Source: Flavobacterium sp. LC2016-13 (GTDB lineage: Bacteria; Bacteroidota; Bacteroidia; Flavobacteriales; Flavobacteriaceae). Taken from it: DNA of 64,000 nt. The translations under genes were made by a program, and so were the position numbers. Location: contig NZ_WMDQ01000003.1 of NCBI RefSeq assembly GCF_009707955.1, positions 62,001 to 126,000 of the forward strand. Reading direction: 5' to 3'. Positions 36,618 through 44,981 of the stretch are shown here, in pieces. The notes under the pieces are model-generated. The model worked only from the letters and a program-made list of their open reading frames with translations. It was not told the origin of the DNA and searched no databases. The stretch's first letter is position 1; each line of letters starts with the position of its first letter.

Positions 36618-37412
36618 TTATTTTTTAGCAGATTCTAAAATTACAATCATTTTCTCGGCTACACCTTTTGCAGATGCAGGGTTTTGTCCTGTAACCAAAT
36701 TACCATCTGCAATACTATGAGCTGACCATACTGCCGCAGCGTGAAATTTTGCTCCTTGTTTTGTCAATGCAGTTTCTAATAAAAAAGGTACATCCGCTAT
36801 AGCGTAACCTCTTTCTTCTTCATCTGTAAAAGAGGTAATATTTTTACCATTTACAAGATAAGTTCCGTTGCTTAGTTTTACATTTAATAAAGACACAGGG
36901 CCGTGACAGACAGCTCCAACAACGGCATTACGTTCGTAAGTTTCTTTAATAACTTTTTTCAAAAGTTCGTTTTCCGGCATATCAACCATTGGCGCTAATC
37001 CACCTGGCACAAAAACGGCATCGTATTTAGTTACATCAACCGTTGATAGTTTTACGGCTTTCTGCATTGTTTCCCATCCTTTTCCTGTTAGAAAGGCAAG
37101 ATTATCAGGATCATTTGCAAGATTAAGTGCATCTAAATAAGGAGTATCTCCGGTTAAACTGGCAAAATCTATTTGGTAATTTGCTCTGTCGAATTCGGCA
37201 TAAGGATGCGCTACTTCAGGAAGAAAAGTTCCTGTTCTTCTGTTATTTGGTCCAATTGTATTGGCATTCGATACGATAATTAAGATTTTCTTGTTCATTT
37301 TTGTTTCGTTTTTAAGTGTTGTTTTTTGCTTTACTGATGTGTTTTCTTTTTGATTTTGTGCATAAGAAGAAAAAAAGGCAATTGCCGCTGTTAGAATCAT
37401 AAGTTTTTTCAT
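36618..37412 (-). CDS. DJ-1/PfpI-superfamily protein, Hsp31/glyoxalase III-like, with signal peptide
   Basis: A 264-residue class I glutamine-amidotransferase-like protein of the Hsp31 type. The reactive Cys169 with His170 lies in VGAVCHGPVSLL (nucleophile elbow), and the N-terminal core starts KKILIIVSNANTIG at residue 41 with GTFLPEVAHPYAEF. Residues 1-18 look like a signal peptide (AIAFFSSYAQ), so export is possible. However, a second start at Met39 (MNKKILIIV) would give a cytoplasmic form. Known relatives detoxify methylglyoxal or act as chaperones. A Crp/Fnr regulator lies upstream on the same strand. Confidence 0.88.
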   Translation of the reverse strand: MKKLMILTAAIAFFSSYAQNQKENTSVKQKTTLKNETKMNKKILIIVSNANTIGPNNRRTGTFLPEVAHPYAEFDRANYQIDFASLTGDTPYLDALNLANDPDNLAFLTGKGWETMQKAVKLSTVDVTKYDAVFVPGGLAPMVDMPENELLKKVIKETYERNAVVGAVCHGPVSLLNVKLSNGTYLVNGKNITSFTDEEERGYAIADVPFLLETALTKQGAKFHAAAVWSAHSIADGNLVTGQNPASAKGVAEKMIVILESAKK

Positions 37413-37542
37413 TTCTATAAATTTTTAGGTTGTTAATGAATTATTTATAGGGCAAATTTATGTCAGCACTACTCCTCAATACGAGGAGAAAAGTCACAAA
37501 AAAAGTGTGACGAGAATCACACTTTGAACATTAATGTTTATG

Positions 37543-38112
37543 TTATTTGTTGTTGGAGTAAAGCCTGCTGAGGGTTTCGCGGCTAACTCCAAGATATTCC
37601 GCTATATATTTTTTTGGAATTTTTTGCATCAGATTTGGATATAAATCTGCAAATTCTTTATAGCGCTGCTGCGGATTATTAGAAAGTAATGAAATAACTC
37701 TTTGCTGAAGCGCCATAAAACCTTTGGTAAGTTTCATTCTAAAAAAGTGTTCCATTTTATGAAGCGTAACAGAAAGTTTTTCCCTGCCATCGAGTGTCAG
37801 GCACAAAACTTCTCCCGGCTCCATACATACCACATACATATTTGCCTGCTTTTGATTGAAGTACGCGATATAATCAGACATCCACCAATTTTCTGTAGCG
37901 AATTGCACAATATGTTCCTTTCCGTCTTCATCAAGATAAAAAACTCTAAAAATACCGCTCATAATGATGTATTCATATTTAGCATCATCACCTTGCTGAA
38001 TCAGATATTGATTTTTTAATACCTTTCTTATCGTAAAAAAAGGCTTTATAGATTCAAACTCTTCATCAGTAATTGGTATGATTTCTTCAATATGTTTCCT
38101 TAGTTTTTCCAT
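37543..38112 (-). CDS. Crp/Fnr-family regulator
   Basis: A 189-residue regulator with an N-terminal cyclic-nucleotide-binding-like domain (about 20-130, QQGDDAKYEYIIMSGIFRVFY) and a short C-terminal winged helix (IPKKYIAEYLGVSRETLSRLYS). There are no Cys clusters for an Fe-S centre. The ligand is unknown. It lies upstream of the DJ-1/PfpI gene (130 bp) in the same direction and may control it. Confidence 0.88.
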   Translation of the reverse strand: MEKLRKHIEEIIPITDEEFESIKPFFTIRKVLKNQYLIQQGDDAKYEYIIMSGIFRVFYLDEDGKEHIVQFATENWWMSDYIAYFNQKQANMYVVCMEPGEVLCLTLDGREKLSVTLHKMEHFFRMKLTKGFMALQQRVISLLSNNPQQRYKEFADLYPNLMQKIPKKYIAEYLGVSRETLSRLYSNNK

Positions 38113-38246
38113 CGTTTGTTTTTTACCTTTTCAAAGATAGAAGGTTTTTTAATTTTAGAATTCTGATTTTAGATTTTAGATTGTTTGGGATGGATTTTAC
38201 CGCAAAGTGATCTAAGATTTTATTTATTGATGTGTGCTCAAAACAC

Positions 38247-38269
38247 ATCCCGAAGCCTCGTGACGCAAA
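38247..38269. repeat. Degenerate copy of the inverted-repeat core
   Basis: Over 23 bases, ATCCCGAAGCCTCGTGACGC and the next three match the reverse complement of 36554-36576 with two mismatches. Only the core is present, without the 25-bp arms. It lies in the 204-bp gap between the Crp gene and the SnoaL-like gene. Confidence 0.6.
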
Positions 38270-38316
38270 GCTTTGTCTGTTTTTTGATTTTTGATTGTAG
38301 ATTTCTCTAAAATATT

Positions 38317-38721
38317 TTAGAGTCCTTGCACGACCTGCATAAAATCATTTTTGCTCCAGTGGTCTGTTATTTTTCCATTTTTTACTATATCAATTTCAAT
38401 AACATTCATTTCTACTTTTTTTCCTGTAGCTGGTTTGCCCATAAATTCTCCGGTATGGATTGCTGTTATTGTTTTTCTTAAAGATACTTTGTCCTCTTCT
38501 CCCAATACTTCATGAATTTGTACGGAAACATCTGAAAAACCTTTATGAAACCCCACCACGAAATGAATCATTACGGTTGCATCAGTGGGAGCATTTGGCG
38601 GTGCGGTATGGTTTACAAAAACATCTGCTAAAAGTTCGTTTGTGATTGCTGTATTTCCTGATTCAAAAAATTCCTGGTTAAACCTAATTACCAATTGTTT
38701 GTTTTTTTCTACTGTTGTCAT
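38317..38721 (-). CDS. SnoaL-like ester cyclase/NTF2-fold protein
   Basis: A 134-residue NTF2-superfamily protein of the SnoaL-like polyketide-cyclase/ester-cyclase type: NKQLVIRFNQEFFESGNTAI, LLADVFVNHTAPPNAP, VSLRKTITAIHTGEFMGKPATG, and the ending KITDHWSKNDFMQVV are the usual elements, the last containing the His-Trp pair typical of this subgroup. No substrate is known. It is 95 bp downstream of the second Crp/Fnr regulator (which starts at 39437 and ends at 38817). Confidence 0.85.
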   Translation of the reverse strand: MTTVEKNKQLVIRFNQEFFESGNTAITNELLADVFVNHTAPPNAPTDATVMIHFVVGFHKGFSDVSVQIHEVLGEEDKVSLRKTITAIHTGEFMGKPATGKKVEMNVIEIDIVKNGKITDHWSKNDFMQVVQGL

Positions 38722-38816
38722 TATCTATTGTTTTAAAATGATAATTCAAACTTAGGCAGACTCTTAATGGTCTACCAATAAGGGTTTTAAAGAAATACCC
38801 TTAAGATAGTTTAAGA

Positions 38817-39437
38817 TTATGACTGTTTTGTAGATATATTTTTTCTAATAGTACTCAAAAATTCAGGAGTAATACCCAGATAGGAAGCTATTTGCGTATT
38901 AGGAAGTCGGTTTGAAAGATTTGGATAATGCTCTAAAAAAGCGAGATATCTTTCTTCACTAGTACTGCTTATGTTTTGCAAAACCCTATTTTGGAGTTCG
39001 ACAAAATTATTTTCGACGATTACTCTGAATATGATATTAAATTTAGGATGGTTTTCATACAGAAACACTAAATCTTTGAGCTCAATTTGAATTATTTCAG
39101 ATTCTTCTATTGCTTCAATATATAATTTACTTGGTTTTCCGGCATATGGTTTATTAAAATCAGCCGGTTTTATAGAATGAAGACTGGCCAGATCGGTAAG
39201 CCAATTATTTTCTGCACCAAACTGAATATTATGTTCTTTGCCCATAGTATCAACGCTGTACATTTTAAAACATCCACTAACAATAAAATTATAATGCCTG
39301 CACCAATCACCTTGCTGTAAAATGAATTGTCTTCGCTTAATTTTTCTTACAGTTACTCTTTCTGTAACTGCTTCAACTTCTGCGCTGTTTAAAGGAAGAT
39401 AGCTGTTTAAATGTGTTATTAGCTTTTGTATTGCCAT
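38817..39437 (-). CDS. Crp/Fnr-family regulator
   Basis: A 206-residue regulator with a cyclic-nucleotide-binding-like domain (QQGDWCRHYNFIVSGCFKMYS, KEHNIQFGAENNW) and a C-terminal helix-turn-helix (LPNTQIASYLGITPEFLSTIRK). Like the regulator at 37543 it lacks the Fnr cysteine pattern. It precedes the SnoaL-like gene, which is its most likely target, and lies 10 bp after the end of the beta-helix gene on the same strand. Confidence 0.88.
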   Translation of the reverse strand: MAIQKLITHLNSYLPLNSAEVEAVTERVTVRKIKRRQFILQQGDWCRHYNFIVSGCFKMYSVDTMGKEHNIQFGAENNWLTDLASLHSIKPADFNKPYAGKPSKLYIEAIEESEIIQIELKDLVFLYENHPKFNIIFRVIVENNFVELQNRVLQNISSTSEERYLAFLEHYPNLSNRLPNTQIASYLGITPEFLSTIRKNISTKQS

Positions 39438-39447
39438 TTTTCCTGAG

Positions 39448-41148
39448 TTATCTTTTTATTATTTTCGATACATAACTCTTATTATCAATTTCAAACTTTA
39501 TAAAGTACATTCCTGAATTCAATCCCGAAATATTAATCTTATTTATTTCAAATCCTTCCAGAAGTTTTTGTCCGTTGATACTAAAAATTTGGTATTTATC
39601 AACCTTTATTTCAGAATTAATATTGATAAAATTTGTTGCCGGATTTGGATAAATATTGAATTTTGAAACCTGTATTTCATCAACTTCCAAGCCTAAGGTA
39701 GTTCCAAACTCATCTGCTCCACAATCAATTCTTCCCCCTTCAATTCTTAATTCGTTATAATAATCTGTTTCGGTATTGGCGACAATATAAGCTGGATTTC
39801 CTGCATTTTTACTCAGAGAATTTGTTAGAAGATGAAAATCAGGATTTGTGATACTAGCGTTCGCTAATTGAGGATTTGTAAATATTGAATTTGAGTTTGT
39901 TTTTGTTCCTGATAAAAAAGAAGCGAATCCTGTATATTGTGTTCCGTTCCAGTCTGCTATCAATTTTGTTGTACCTCCCTGACAGAAAAATGTATTGTAA
40001 TTGAAATTTAAACCCGGTTGTGTTAGTTCTGCGTAGGCTAAAATATTTTGGGTTTGGGTATAAAAAATATTGTTTTCAATACTACTGTTTTCACTATAAG
40101 AAAGATATAATTCTCCATTACCTGAATTGCTGTAATCATTAAAATAGCAGGTATTATTTTTAAAAGAAGAATTGATAACTTTTCCGGAACCTGACGGATA
40201 ATCGAATCCTCCCATCGCTAAGGCACAAATTTGATTGTCGTAAAAAACATTATTTCTAATAATAATTCCATCAGTAGTCTGACCAATTTTTTCGCATCCA
40301 ACTTCTATTCCGTAACCATTATGATACGAGGTATTGTTTTCAACTGTTATGTTTTTTCCACCGTCTATATAAATTCCTCCGGATGTTGAATACGATGCAA
40401 TGCAGTGATGAGTAGTATTATTTTTAACAAGTCCGTTTCTTGCCTGATCGTTTGCAGGAGTTGGGCAAGTGCCTTCGTGACCAATAATATCGATACCAAT
40501 ATTGGTAAGATTATGAACATTGTTATAAGTGACTTCAAACCCGTTTACATTTCCATTAACAGCAATTCCTTCGCTGTAACCTAATCTGCAATTATACAAT
40601 TCATTATTTTGTATTTTTAAATTTGTAATTGCTGTGGTTCCGTTTGTTCCAAATACTATAATTCCCTGCGCATTTACATTTTCGTTTACAACGGCATTTA
40701 CATTAGATGAAAAATGAATATCGTGTATTTTACAGTTTTTAATTATAATATTATCACCACTTCCTTCAACTAAAATTCCCTGAGCCGTATTTTGAATATT
40801 ATTTTGAAGCTCAATACCATCAATAGTAACATTGCTTTTATTGTTGATTGCAAGAATAGCATCTTGAGTTGTTATTCCTGTTGCATCAATAACAGGAATT
40901 GTTTCTGAATAATTTTTTAAAGTAATATTACTTTTCGAAATCGTAATCTTTTCTGAATAAGTTCCCGGAAAAACGTTTAAAATTCCATTGGCCGACAATT
41001 GATTTAATCCGTATTGTATTGTTTTCCAAGGCGAAGCAACAGAACCGGAATTCGTATTATTACCCGTTGCGGCAACATAATAATTCGTTTGTCCGAAACA
41101 AAAATTAGACAAAACGCAAAAGATCAAAATTATTGTTTTTCTATTCAT
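39448..41148 (-). CDS. Secreted right-handed beta-helix protein with T9SS type A sorting domain
   Basis: A 566-residue exported protein. A signal peptide spans about 1-19 (IFCVLSNFCFGQ). The body contains a run of parallel beta-helix turns (INNKSNVTIDGIELQNNIQN, IIIKNCKIHD, ITVENNTSYHNGYGIEVG) of the DUF1565/pectate-lyase-like type. The C-terminal 75 residues (FNIYPNPATNFININ, then GLNSGMYFIKF and IIKR) are a type A T9SS sorting domain, so it is exported by the T9SS and anchored or released at the surface. No catalytic residue is assigned; a polysaccharide lyase, epimerase or pure binding role are all possible. Confidence 0.9.
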   Translation of the reverse strand: MNRKTIILIFCVLSNFCFGQTNYYVAATGNNTNSGSVASPWKTIQYGLNQLSANGILNVFPGTYSEKITISKSNITLKNYSETIPVIDATGITTQDAILAINNKSNVTIDGIELQNNIQNTAQGILVEGSGDNIIIKNCKIHDIHFSSNVNAVVNENVNAQGIIVFGTNGTTAITNLKIQNNELYNCRLGYSEGIAVNGNVNGFEVTYNNVHNLTNIGIDIIGHEGTCPTPANDQARNGLVKNNTTHHCIASYSTSGGIYIDGGKNITVENNTSYHNGYGIEVGCEKIGQTTDGIIIRNNVFYDNQICALAMGGFDYPSGSGKVINSSFKNNTCYFNDYSNSGNGELYLSYSENSSIENNIFYTQTQNILAYAELTQPGLNFNYNTFFCQGGTTKLIADWNGTQYTGFASFLSGTKTNSNSIFTNPQLANASITNPDFHLLTNSLSKNAGNPAYIVANTETDYYNELRIEGGRIDCGADEFGTTLGLEVDEIQVSKFNIYPNPATNFININSEIKVDKYQIFSINGQKLLEGFEINKINISGLNSGMYFIKFEIDNKSYVSKIIKR

Positions 41149-41267
41149 TTTCTTTTTTCCTTTTTTAGCAACGCCATTTGGGTTGACGTTAGGTTAGAGA
41201 TTTGGTAAGCCAAATGTATTAATTAAAGATTAAAATAAAAGTGCATAAATCAACTTTGCATGTCTGA

Positions 41268-41305
41268 AAAAACAACTGCTTTAATTGGCATTAGCAGTTG
41301 TTTTT
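41268..41305. terminator. Terminator after the Gfo/Idh/MocA oxidoreductase gene
   Basis: A 13-bp perfect stem, AAAAACAACTGCT (41268-41280) with AGCAGTTGTTTTT (41293-41305), around a 12-nt loop. On the minus strand it ends in T residues 59 bases after the oxidoreductase stop. The rest of 41149-41363 contains no gene. Confidence 0.85.
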
Positions 41306-41363
41306 GCATTAGATTTAGAAATCAATCCAGTTACACATTCATTGATAATTCATTCTGTGATTA

Positions 41364-42341
41364 TTATTTTTTAATGACATCCAAAATATTCAAAATGGTC
41401 GACGTATTATCTATCGATTCATTCATCATTAAAACCTGTTTTTCTTTGGTATAATTTTGAATATGATCTGCAAAAGCTTCTGCCTCAAAAAATAAACCGC
41501 TGCCAAAAGGAACTTCAATTTTCTCTAATTCATAATTCCAGTCTAAACCTTTTTTAATTTCAATAAAAGCTGTGTTTGGTTTTGTCATATTATTATAACC
41601 CGCAGCAATAATTCCTTTTGATCCAATTACACGAACGTAACGATGTGGAGCAGCATCAAAATTACAATTCAACTGCGCGGTTATTCCATTCTCAAACCTC
41701 AGCATCGCAGCAACAGCAGTGTCTAAATCCTGATCATTAAATTTCCCAAAGGCAATTATTTCGTTTGGATTTTGACCTGTAATTGCACGTATAATACTTA
41801 CGGGATAAGCTCCCGCATCCCACATAACGCCACCGCCAAGTTCCGGTTTTAAGCGGATATTGTTTTCTGCATCATCAACAGTAAATCCAAAATCAGCATA
41901 AATTTGTGATATTTCACCAATCTCTCCATCTTGTATCATTTTCAGCATTAAAATAGTTTGTGGCTGAAACTTATACGGAAAACCTTCCATTAAAAAGACA
42001 TTATTTTTTATGGCTTCTTCATACATTTTCTTTACATCTTCGACTGTTAAAGCAATTGGTTTTTCGCATAAAATATGTTTTTTTGCCTTTGCTGCTTTGA
42101 CAACCCATTCTGCGTGCATCGAATTTGGAAGCGGAATATAAACAGCATCTAATTGAGGATCATCAAGCAATTCCTGATAAGAAGCGTATGCTTTTTCGAT
42201 ATCAAATTCTTCTGCAAATGATTGTGCTTTTTCCAGGTTCCGACTTGCAACTGCCGTAATTTTAATTGTTGAAGAACCTTTTAAAACTTCTATGAATGAG
42301 CGCGAAACATTCGCCGTACTCATAATTCCCATTTTTAGCAT
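41364..42341 (-). CDS. Gfo/Idh/MocA-family oxidoreductase
   Basis: A 325-residue NAD(P)-dependent sugar-type dehydrogenase. The Rossmann start is MGIMSTANVSRSF, the signature EKP motif lies in KKHILCEKPIAL near residue 93, and the C-terminal sheet contains GGGVMWDAGAYPVS with the usual G-x-x-x-D-x-G element. Substrates in this family are sugars, inositols or dihydrodiols. It is transcribed divergently from an HxlR regulator with a 141-bp shared region, so it may belong to that regulon. Confidence 0.92.
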   Translation of the reverse strand: MLKMGIMSTANVSRSFIEVLKGSSTIKITAVASRNLEKAQSFAEEFDIEKAYASYQELLDDPQLDAVYIPLPNSMHAEWVVKAAKAKKHILCEKPIALTVEDVKKMYEEAIKNNVFLMEGFPYKFQPQTILMLKMIQDGEIGEISQIYADFGFTVDDAENNIRLKPELGGGVMWDAGAYPVSIIRAITGQNPNEIIAFGKFNDQDLDTAVAAMLRFENGITAQLNCNFDAAPHRYVRVIGSKGIIAAGYNNMTKPNTAFIEIKKGLDWNYELEKIEVPFGSGLFFEAEAFADHIQNYTKEKQVLMMNESIDNTSTILNILDVIKK

Positions 42342-42432
42342 ATTTTCTAAAATTTATCGGTTTTTATTTGATTTAAACCGTGTTAAGGAAGCAAATGTAG
42401 CGGTAAGCTTTGGTCTGGAAAAGTACTTACCA

Positions 42433-42465
42433 TTTGGTTAGGTATGAACATATTGGTTAGATTTG
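42433..42465 (+). promoter_or_regulatory. HxlR gene promoter (TTTG-N21-TAnnTTTG) with overlapping imperfect palindrome
   Basis: The -33 TTTG (42433-42436) and -7 TAGATTTG (42458-42465) are 21 bp apart, as in the flavobacterial consensus. The segment CTTACC-ATTT-GGTTAG, an inverted repeat with one mismatch, covers the -33 box and is a candidate operator for the HxlR protein. Confidence 0.6.
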
Positions 42466-42482
42466 TAGAAAATTAGATCGTT

Positions 42483-42851
42483 ATGAACGAAAATAAATTA
42501 GAAAAAAATACAGTTGAGGAAAACTACACCGATGGTGATGCATTTTTTTCCTGCCACGTTGAACTTGCGAACAAAAGTATTAGTGGTAAATGGAAAATCC
42601 TTATTCTTTACAGATTGTCATTAAACCCGATTAAACGTTATACTGAACTGAGAAAAGAATTGGGTCCTATCTCTGAAAAAGTATTGAGTAATCAGCTTAA
42701 AGATCTTGAAAATGACGGGCTGGTTCATCGAACTGTTTATCCGGTTGTGCCTCCAAAAGTAGAATACAGCCTTACAGAAAGCGGAAAAGGTATTATTCCG
42801 GTTATTATTGCGTTGAGAAATTTTGGTTGTTTTTTAAAACACCGCACTTAA
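42483..42851 (+). CDS. HxlR-family regulator
   Basis: A 122-residue winged-helix regulator of the HxlR/YodB type: SISGKWKILILYRLS, RYTELRKELGPISEKVLSNQL and EYSLTESGKGIIPV. The N-terminal Cys24 (FFSCHVELA) and Cys117 (RNFGCFLKH) are at places where YodB-type proteins carry redox-sensing cysteines, so sensing of quinones or other electrophiles is plausible (inference). It lies between the divergent oxidoreductase and the SDR gene, both of which could be targets. Confidence 0.9.
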   Translation: MNENKLEKNTVEENYTDGDAFFSCHVELANKSISGKWKILILYRLSLNPIKRYTELRKELGPISEKVLSNQLKDLENDGLVHRTVYPVVPPKVEYSLTESGKGIIPVIIALRNFGCFLKHRT

Positions 42852-42904
42852 AAATCAGATTATAAACCTGATTTTGACTACAGCAAAAGTGGTTTTCACT
42901 ACAA

Positions 42905-42931
42905 TTGCTTTTCTGCACCATTTTACCTTTG
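42905..42931 (+). promoter_or_regulatory. SDR gene promoter candidate
   Basis: TACCTTTG at 42924-42931 matches TAnnTTTG and lies 30 bp before the ATG at 42962. A TTG occurs 16 bp upstream of it (42905-42907), closer than the usual spacing. Confidence 0.5.
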
Positions 42932-42961
42932 AATTATTAAAATAAATAATAAAAAGATAAA

Positions 42962-43741
42962 ATGGAATTAAAAGGAACTACAATCTTAATTACTGGAGCA
43001 ACAAGCGGAATTGGTCTTGAATTTGTTCGTCAACTTACTAAAAAAGAGGTTAGAAATATTATTATAACCGGACGCGATCCTGATAAATTAGAGAAAGCAA
43101 AAAAACAATTTCCAAATATTCACACTTTTCAGAGTGATGTTAGTCAACCAAAAGAAATAGAAAAGCTTTATAAAGAAGTTATTCAACAATTTCCCGAGTT
43201 GAATATTATTATCAATAATGCCGGAATTATGCGTAATTTAGACTTGCAGGATACTAGTATGGATTTGGAAAATATTACCAGCGAAATAGAAATTAATTTG
43301 TCCGGAACAATTAGAATGGTTCACCAATTTTTACCGCATTTAAAAACAAAAAATACGGCTGCGATTGTAAATGTATCATCTGGTCTGGCATTTGTTCCTT
43401 TTCCTGTTTCACCTATTTATAGTGCCGCAAAATCAGGAATTCATGCTTATACGCAGGTATTAAGGCTTCAGTTGAAGAAAACAAATATTAAGGTTTTTGA
43501 ACTTGCTCCGCCTGCTACAGAAACTTCTTTGGGTGATCCTTTTGAAGGGCTTGTTGACAGTAAACAGAATATGAAGGTCGATAAAATGGTACAAATTGCC
43601 ATTGAAGGAATATTAAAAAACAAAATGGAAATAAAGCCTGGTCTTGCCAAAGTGTTAAAATTTATGAGCAGATTAGCGCCAGATTTCATTTTGAATTTTA
43701 TGGATAAAACAATTGAAAAGGCAAAAGCCAAACAAGTATAA
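42962..43741 (+). CDS. Short-chain dehydrogenase/reductase, DltE-like
   Basis: A 259-residue classical SDR. The cofactor motif TGATSGIG is at residues 11-18, NNAG at 85-88, the catalytic Ser at 139/140 (VNVSSGLAF), Tyr153 and Lys157 (YSAAKSG). The best general match is the DltE-like group of unknown substrates. The AraC gene starts 3 bp after its stop, so the two are an operon, probably governed by the HxlR regulator upstream. Confidence 0.92.
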   Translation: MELKGTTILITGATSGIGLEFVRQLTKKEVRNIIITGRDPDKLEKAKKQFPNIHTFQSDVSQPKEIEKLYKEVIQQFPELNIIINNAGIMRNLDLQDTSMDLENITSEIEINLSGTIRMVHQFLPHLKTKNTAAIVNVSSGLAFVPFPVSPIYSAAKSGIHAYTQVLRLQLKKTNIKVFELAPPATETSLGDPFEGLVDSKQNMKVDKMVQIAIEGILKNKMEIKPGLAKVLKFMSRLAPDFILNFMDKTIEKAKAKQV

Positions 43742-43744
43742 AAC

Positions 43745-44665
43745 ATGGCACAATCAAAACAATTGCACATTAAAACCATCACGGAATTTCATCGATTAAT
43801 GGGACTTCCGCAGCCGGAAAACCCGCTCATCAGTATTGTTGATTATGCAAAAGTGCAGCATTCGCATGAAAATAATCCAATTAGTGCAATTTTTGATTTT
43901 TATTCTATTTCTATTAAAAGAGGTTTGAATTTTAAACTTTTATACGGACAGCAAGAATATGATTTCGATGAAGGAATTATGTTCTTCCTGGCTCCGGGAC
44001 AAGTCTTAAAAGTAGAAATAGATCAAAACGCCGTATCAGAACATTCAGGATGGTTATTACTTATTCATCCTGATTTTATCTGGAATACTACTCTGGCAAA
44101 AAGCATCAAGAAGTATCACTTTTTTAATTATTCCGTAAATGAGTCTTTATTTCTTTCCCAAAAAGAAGAAGCTGTTATTGATAATATTATCCAAAATGTG
44201 CAGCAGGAATATCATTCTAATATTGATAAATTTAGTCACGACATCATTATTGCACAACTCGAAGTTTTACTAAATTACGCTGAAAGATTTTATCAACGCC
44301 AGTTTCTTACCCGAAGAAAGGCAAATCATAAGATTTTAGAAAATTTAGAAATTATCTTAAATGATTATTTTGATAACGAAAAAGTACATTCTAAAGGTTT
44401 GCCAACGGTGAATGAAATTGCAGAAAAACTCAATGTGTCGCCCAATTATTTAAGTGAATTATTAAAAGTATTAACGGCACAAAATACGCAACAGCACATT
44501 CATCAAAAAGTTATTGAAAAAGCAAAATTAAAGCTTTCAACTACAAATTTATCGGCTAGCGAAATCGCGTATGAATTAGGTTTTGAACATCCGCAATCTT
44601 TTAGCAAATTCTTTAAAACCAAAACTAGTCTGACTCCATTGGAGTTTCGAAATTCCTTTAACTAA
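43745..44665 (+). CDS. AraC-family regulator
   Basis: A 306-residue regulator with an N-terminal sensor domain (DFYSISIKRGLNFKLLYGQQ, then FFLAPGQVLKVE) and a C-terminal double HTH (NEIAEKLNVSPNYLSELLKV, ASEIAYELGFEHPQSFSKFF, TPLEFRNSF). It is cotranscribed with the SDR gene, with a 3-bp gap. The region after it has no recognised terminator. Confidence 0.9.
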   Translation: MAQSKQLHIKTITEFHRLMGLPQPENPLISIVDYAKVQHSHENNPISAIFDFYSISIKRGLNFKLLYGQQEYDFDEGIMFFLAPGQVLKVEIDQNAVSEHSGWLLLIHPDFIWNTTLAKSIKKYHFFNYSVNESLFLSQKEEAVIDNIIQNVQQEYHSNIDKFSHDIIIAQLEVLLNYAERFYQRQFLTRRKANHKILENLEIILNDYFDNEKVHSKGLPTVNEIAEKLNVSPNYLSELLKVLTAQNTQQHIHQKVIEKAKLKLSTTNLSASEIAYELGFEHPQSFSKFFKTKTSLTPLEFRNSFN

Positions 44666-44750
44666 GTAATTGATTATCAGAATATTTTAACACATGTGAA
44701 TTTTATAACAAATGAATATTTATATATAAGTTTTTATTTGATTGTTGCTC

Positions 44751-44758
44751 TATTTTTG
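44751..44758 (+). promoter_or_regulatory. -7 promoter element of the small Cys-containing gene
   Basis: TATTTTTG matches TAnnTTTG, 31 bp before the ATG at 44790. No clear -33 box was found at standard spacing. Confidence 0.45.
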
Positions 44759-44789
44759 CATATCTAAAATAATTTAAAACTTTATCATA

Positions 44790-44981
44790 ATGGAAAATAC
44801 AAAAAATTCTGCTGATGAAAATTATGGTAAATGTGTTCACAGTTCCATTTACGTAGCAGAGACTACAGACTTAATATATAGAAAAGCCTATATAGGTGAT
44901 TGGGGCGATTGGGATGAAAAAACCTGCGATACCTCAACGGATCAAAACGATTGTGTTTTGCCTGAAAATGAGATTTTATAA
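44790..44981 (+). CDS. Small acidic Cys-containing protein of unknown function (63 aa)
   Basis: A 63-residue protein with three cysteines (CVHSSIY, EKTCDTST, NDCVLP), an aromatic/glycine patch (KAYIGDWGDWDE) and acidic ends. It has no signal peptide or membrane segment. A promoter-like box precedes it, and it ends in a 6-bp tail-to-tail overlap with the OmpA-like gene on the other strand. Composition and size recall peptide precursors (leader plus core), but no modification enzyme lies nearby. No family is recognised. Confidence 0.6.
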   Translation: MENTKNSADENYGKCVHSSIYVAETTDLIYRKAYIGDWGDWDEKTCDTSTDQNDCVLPENEIL

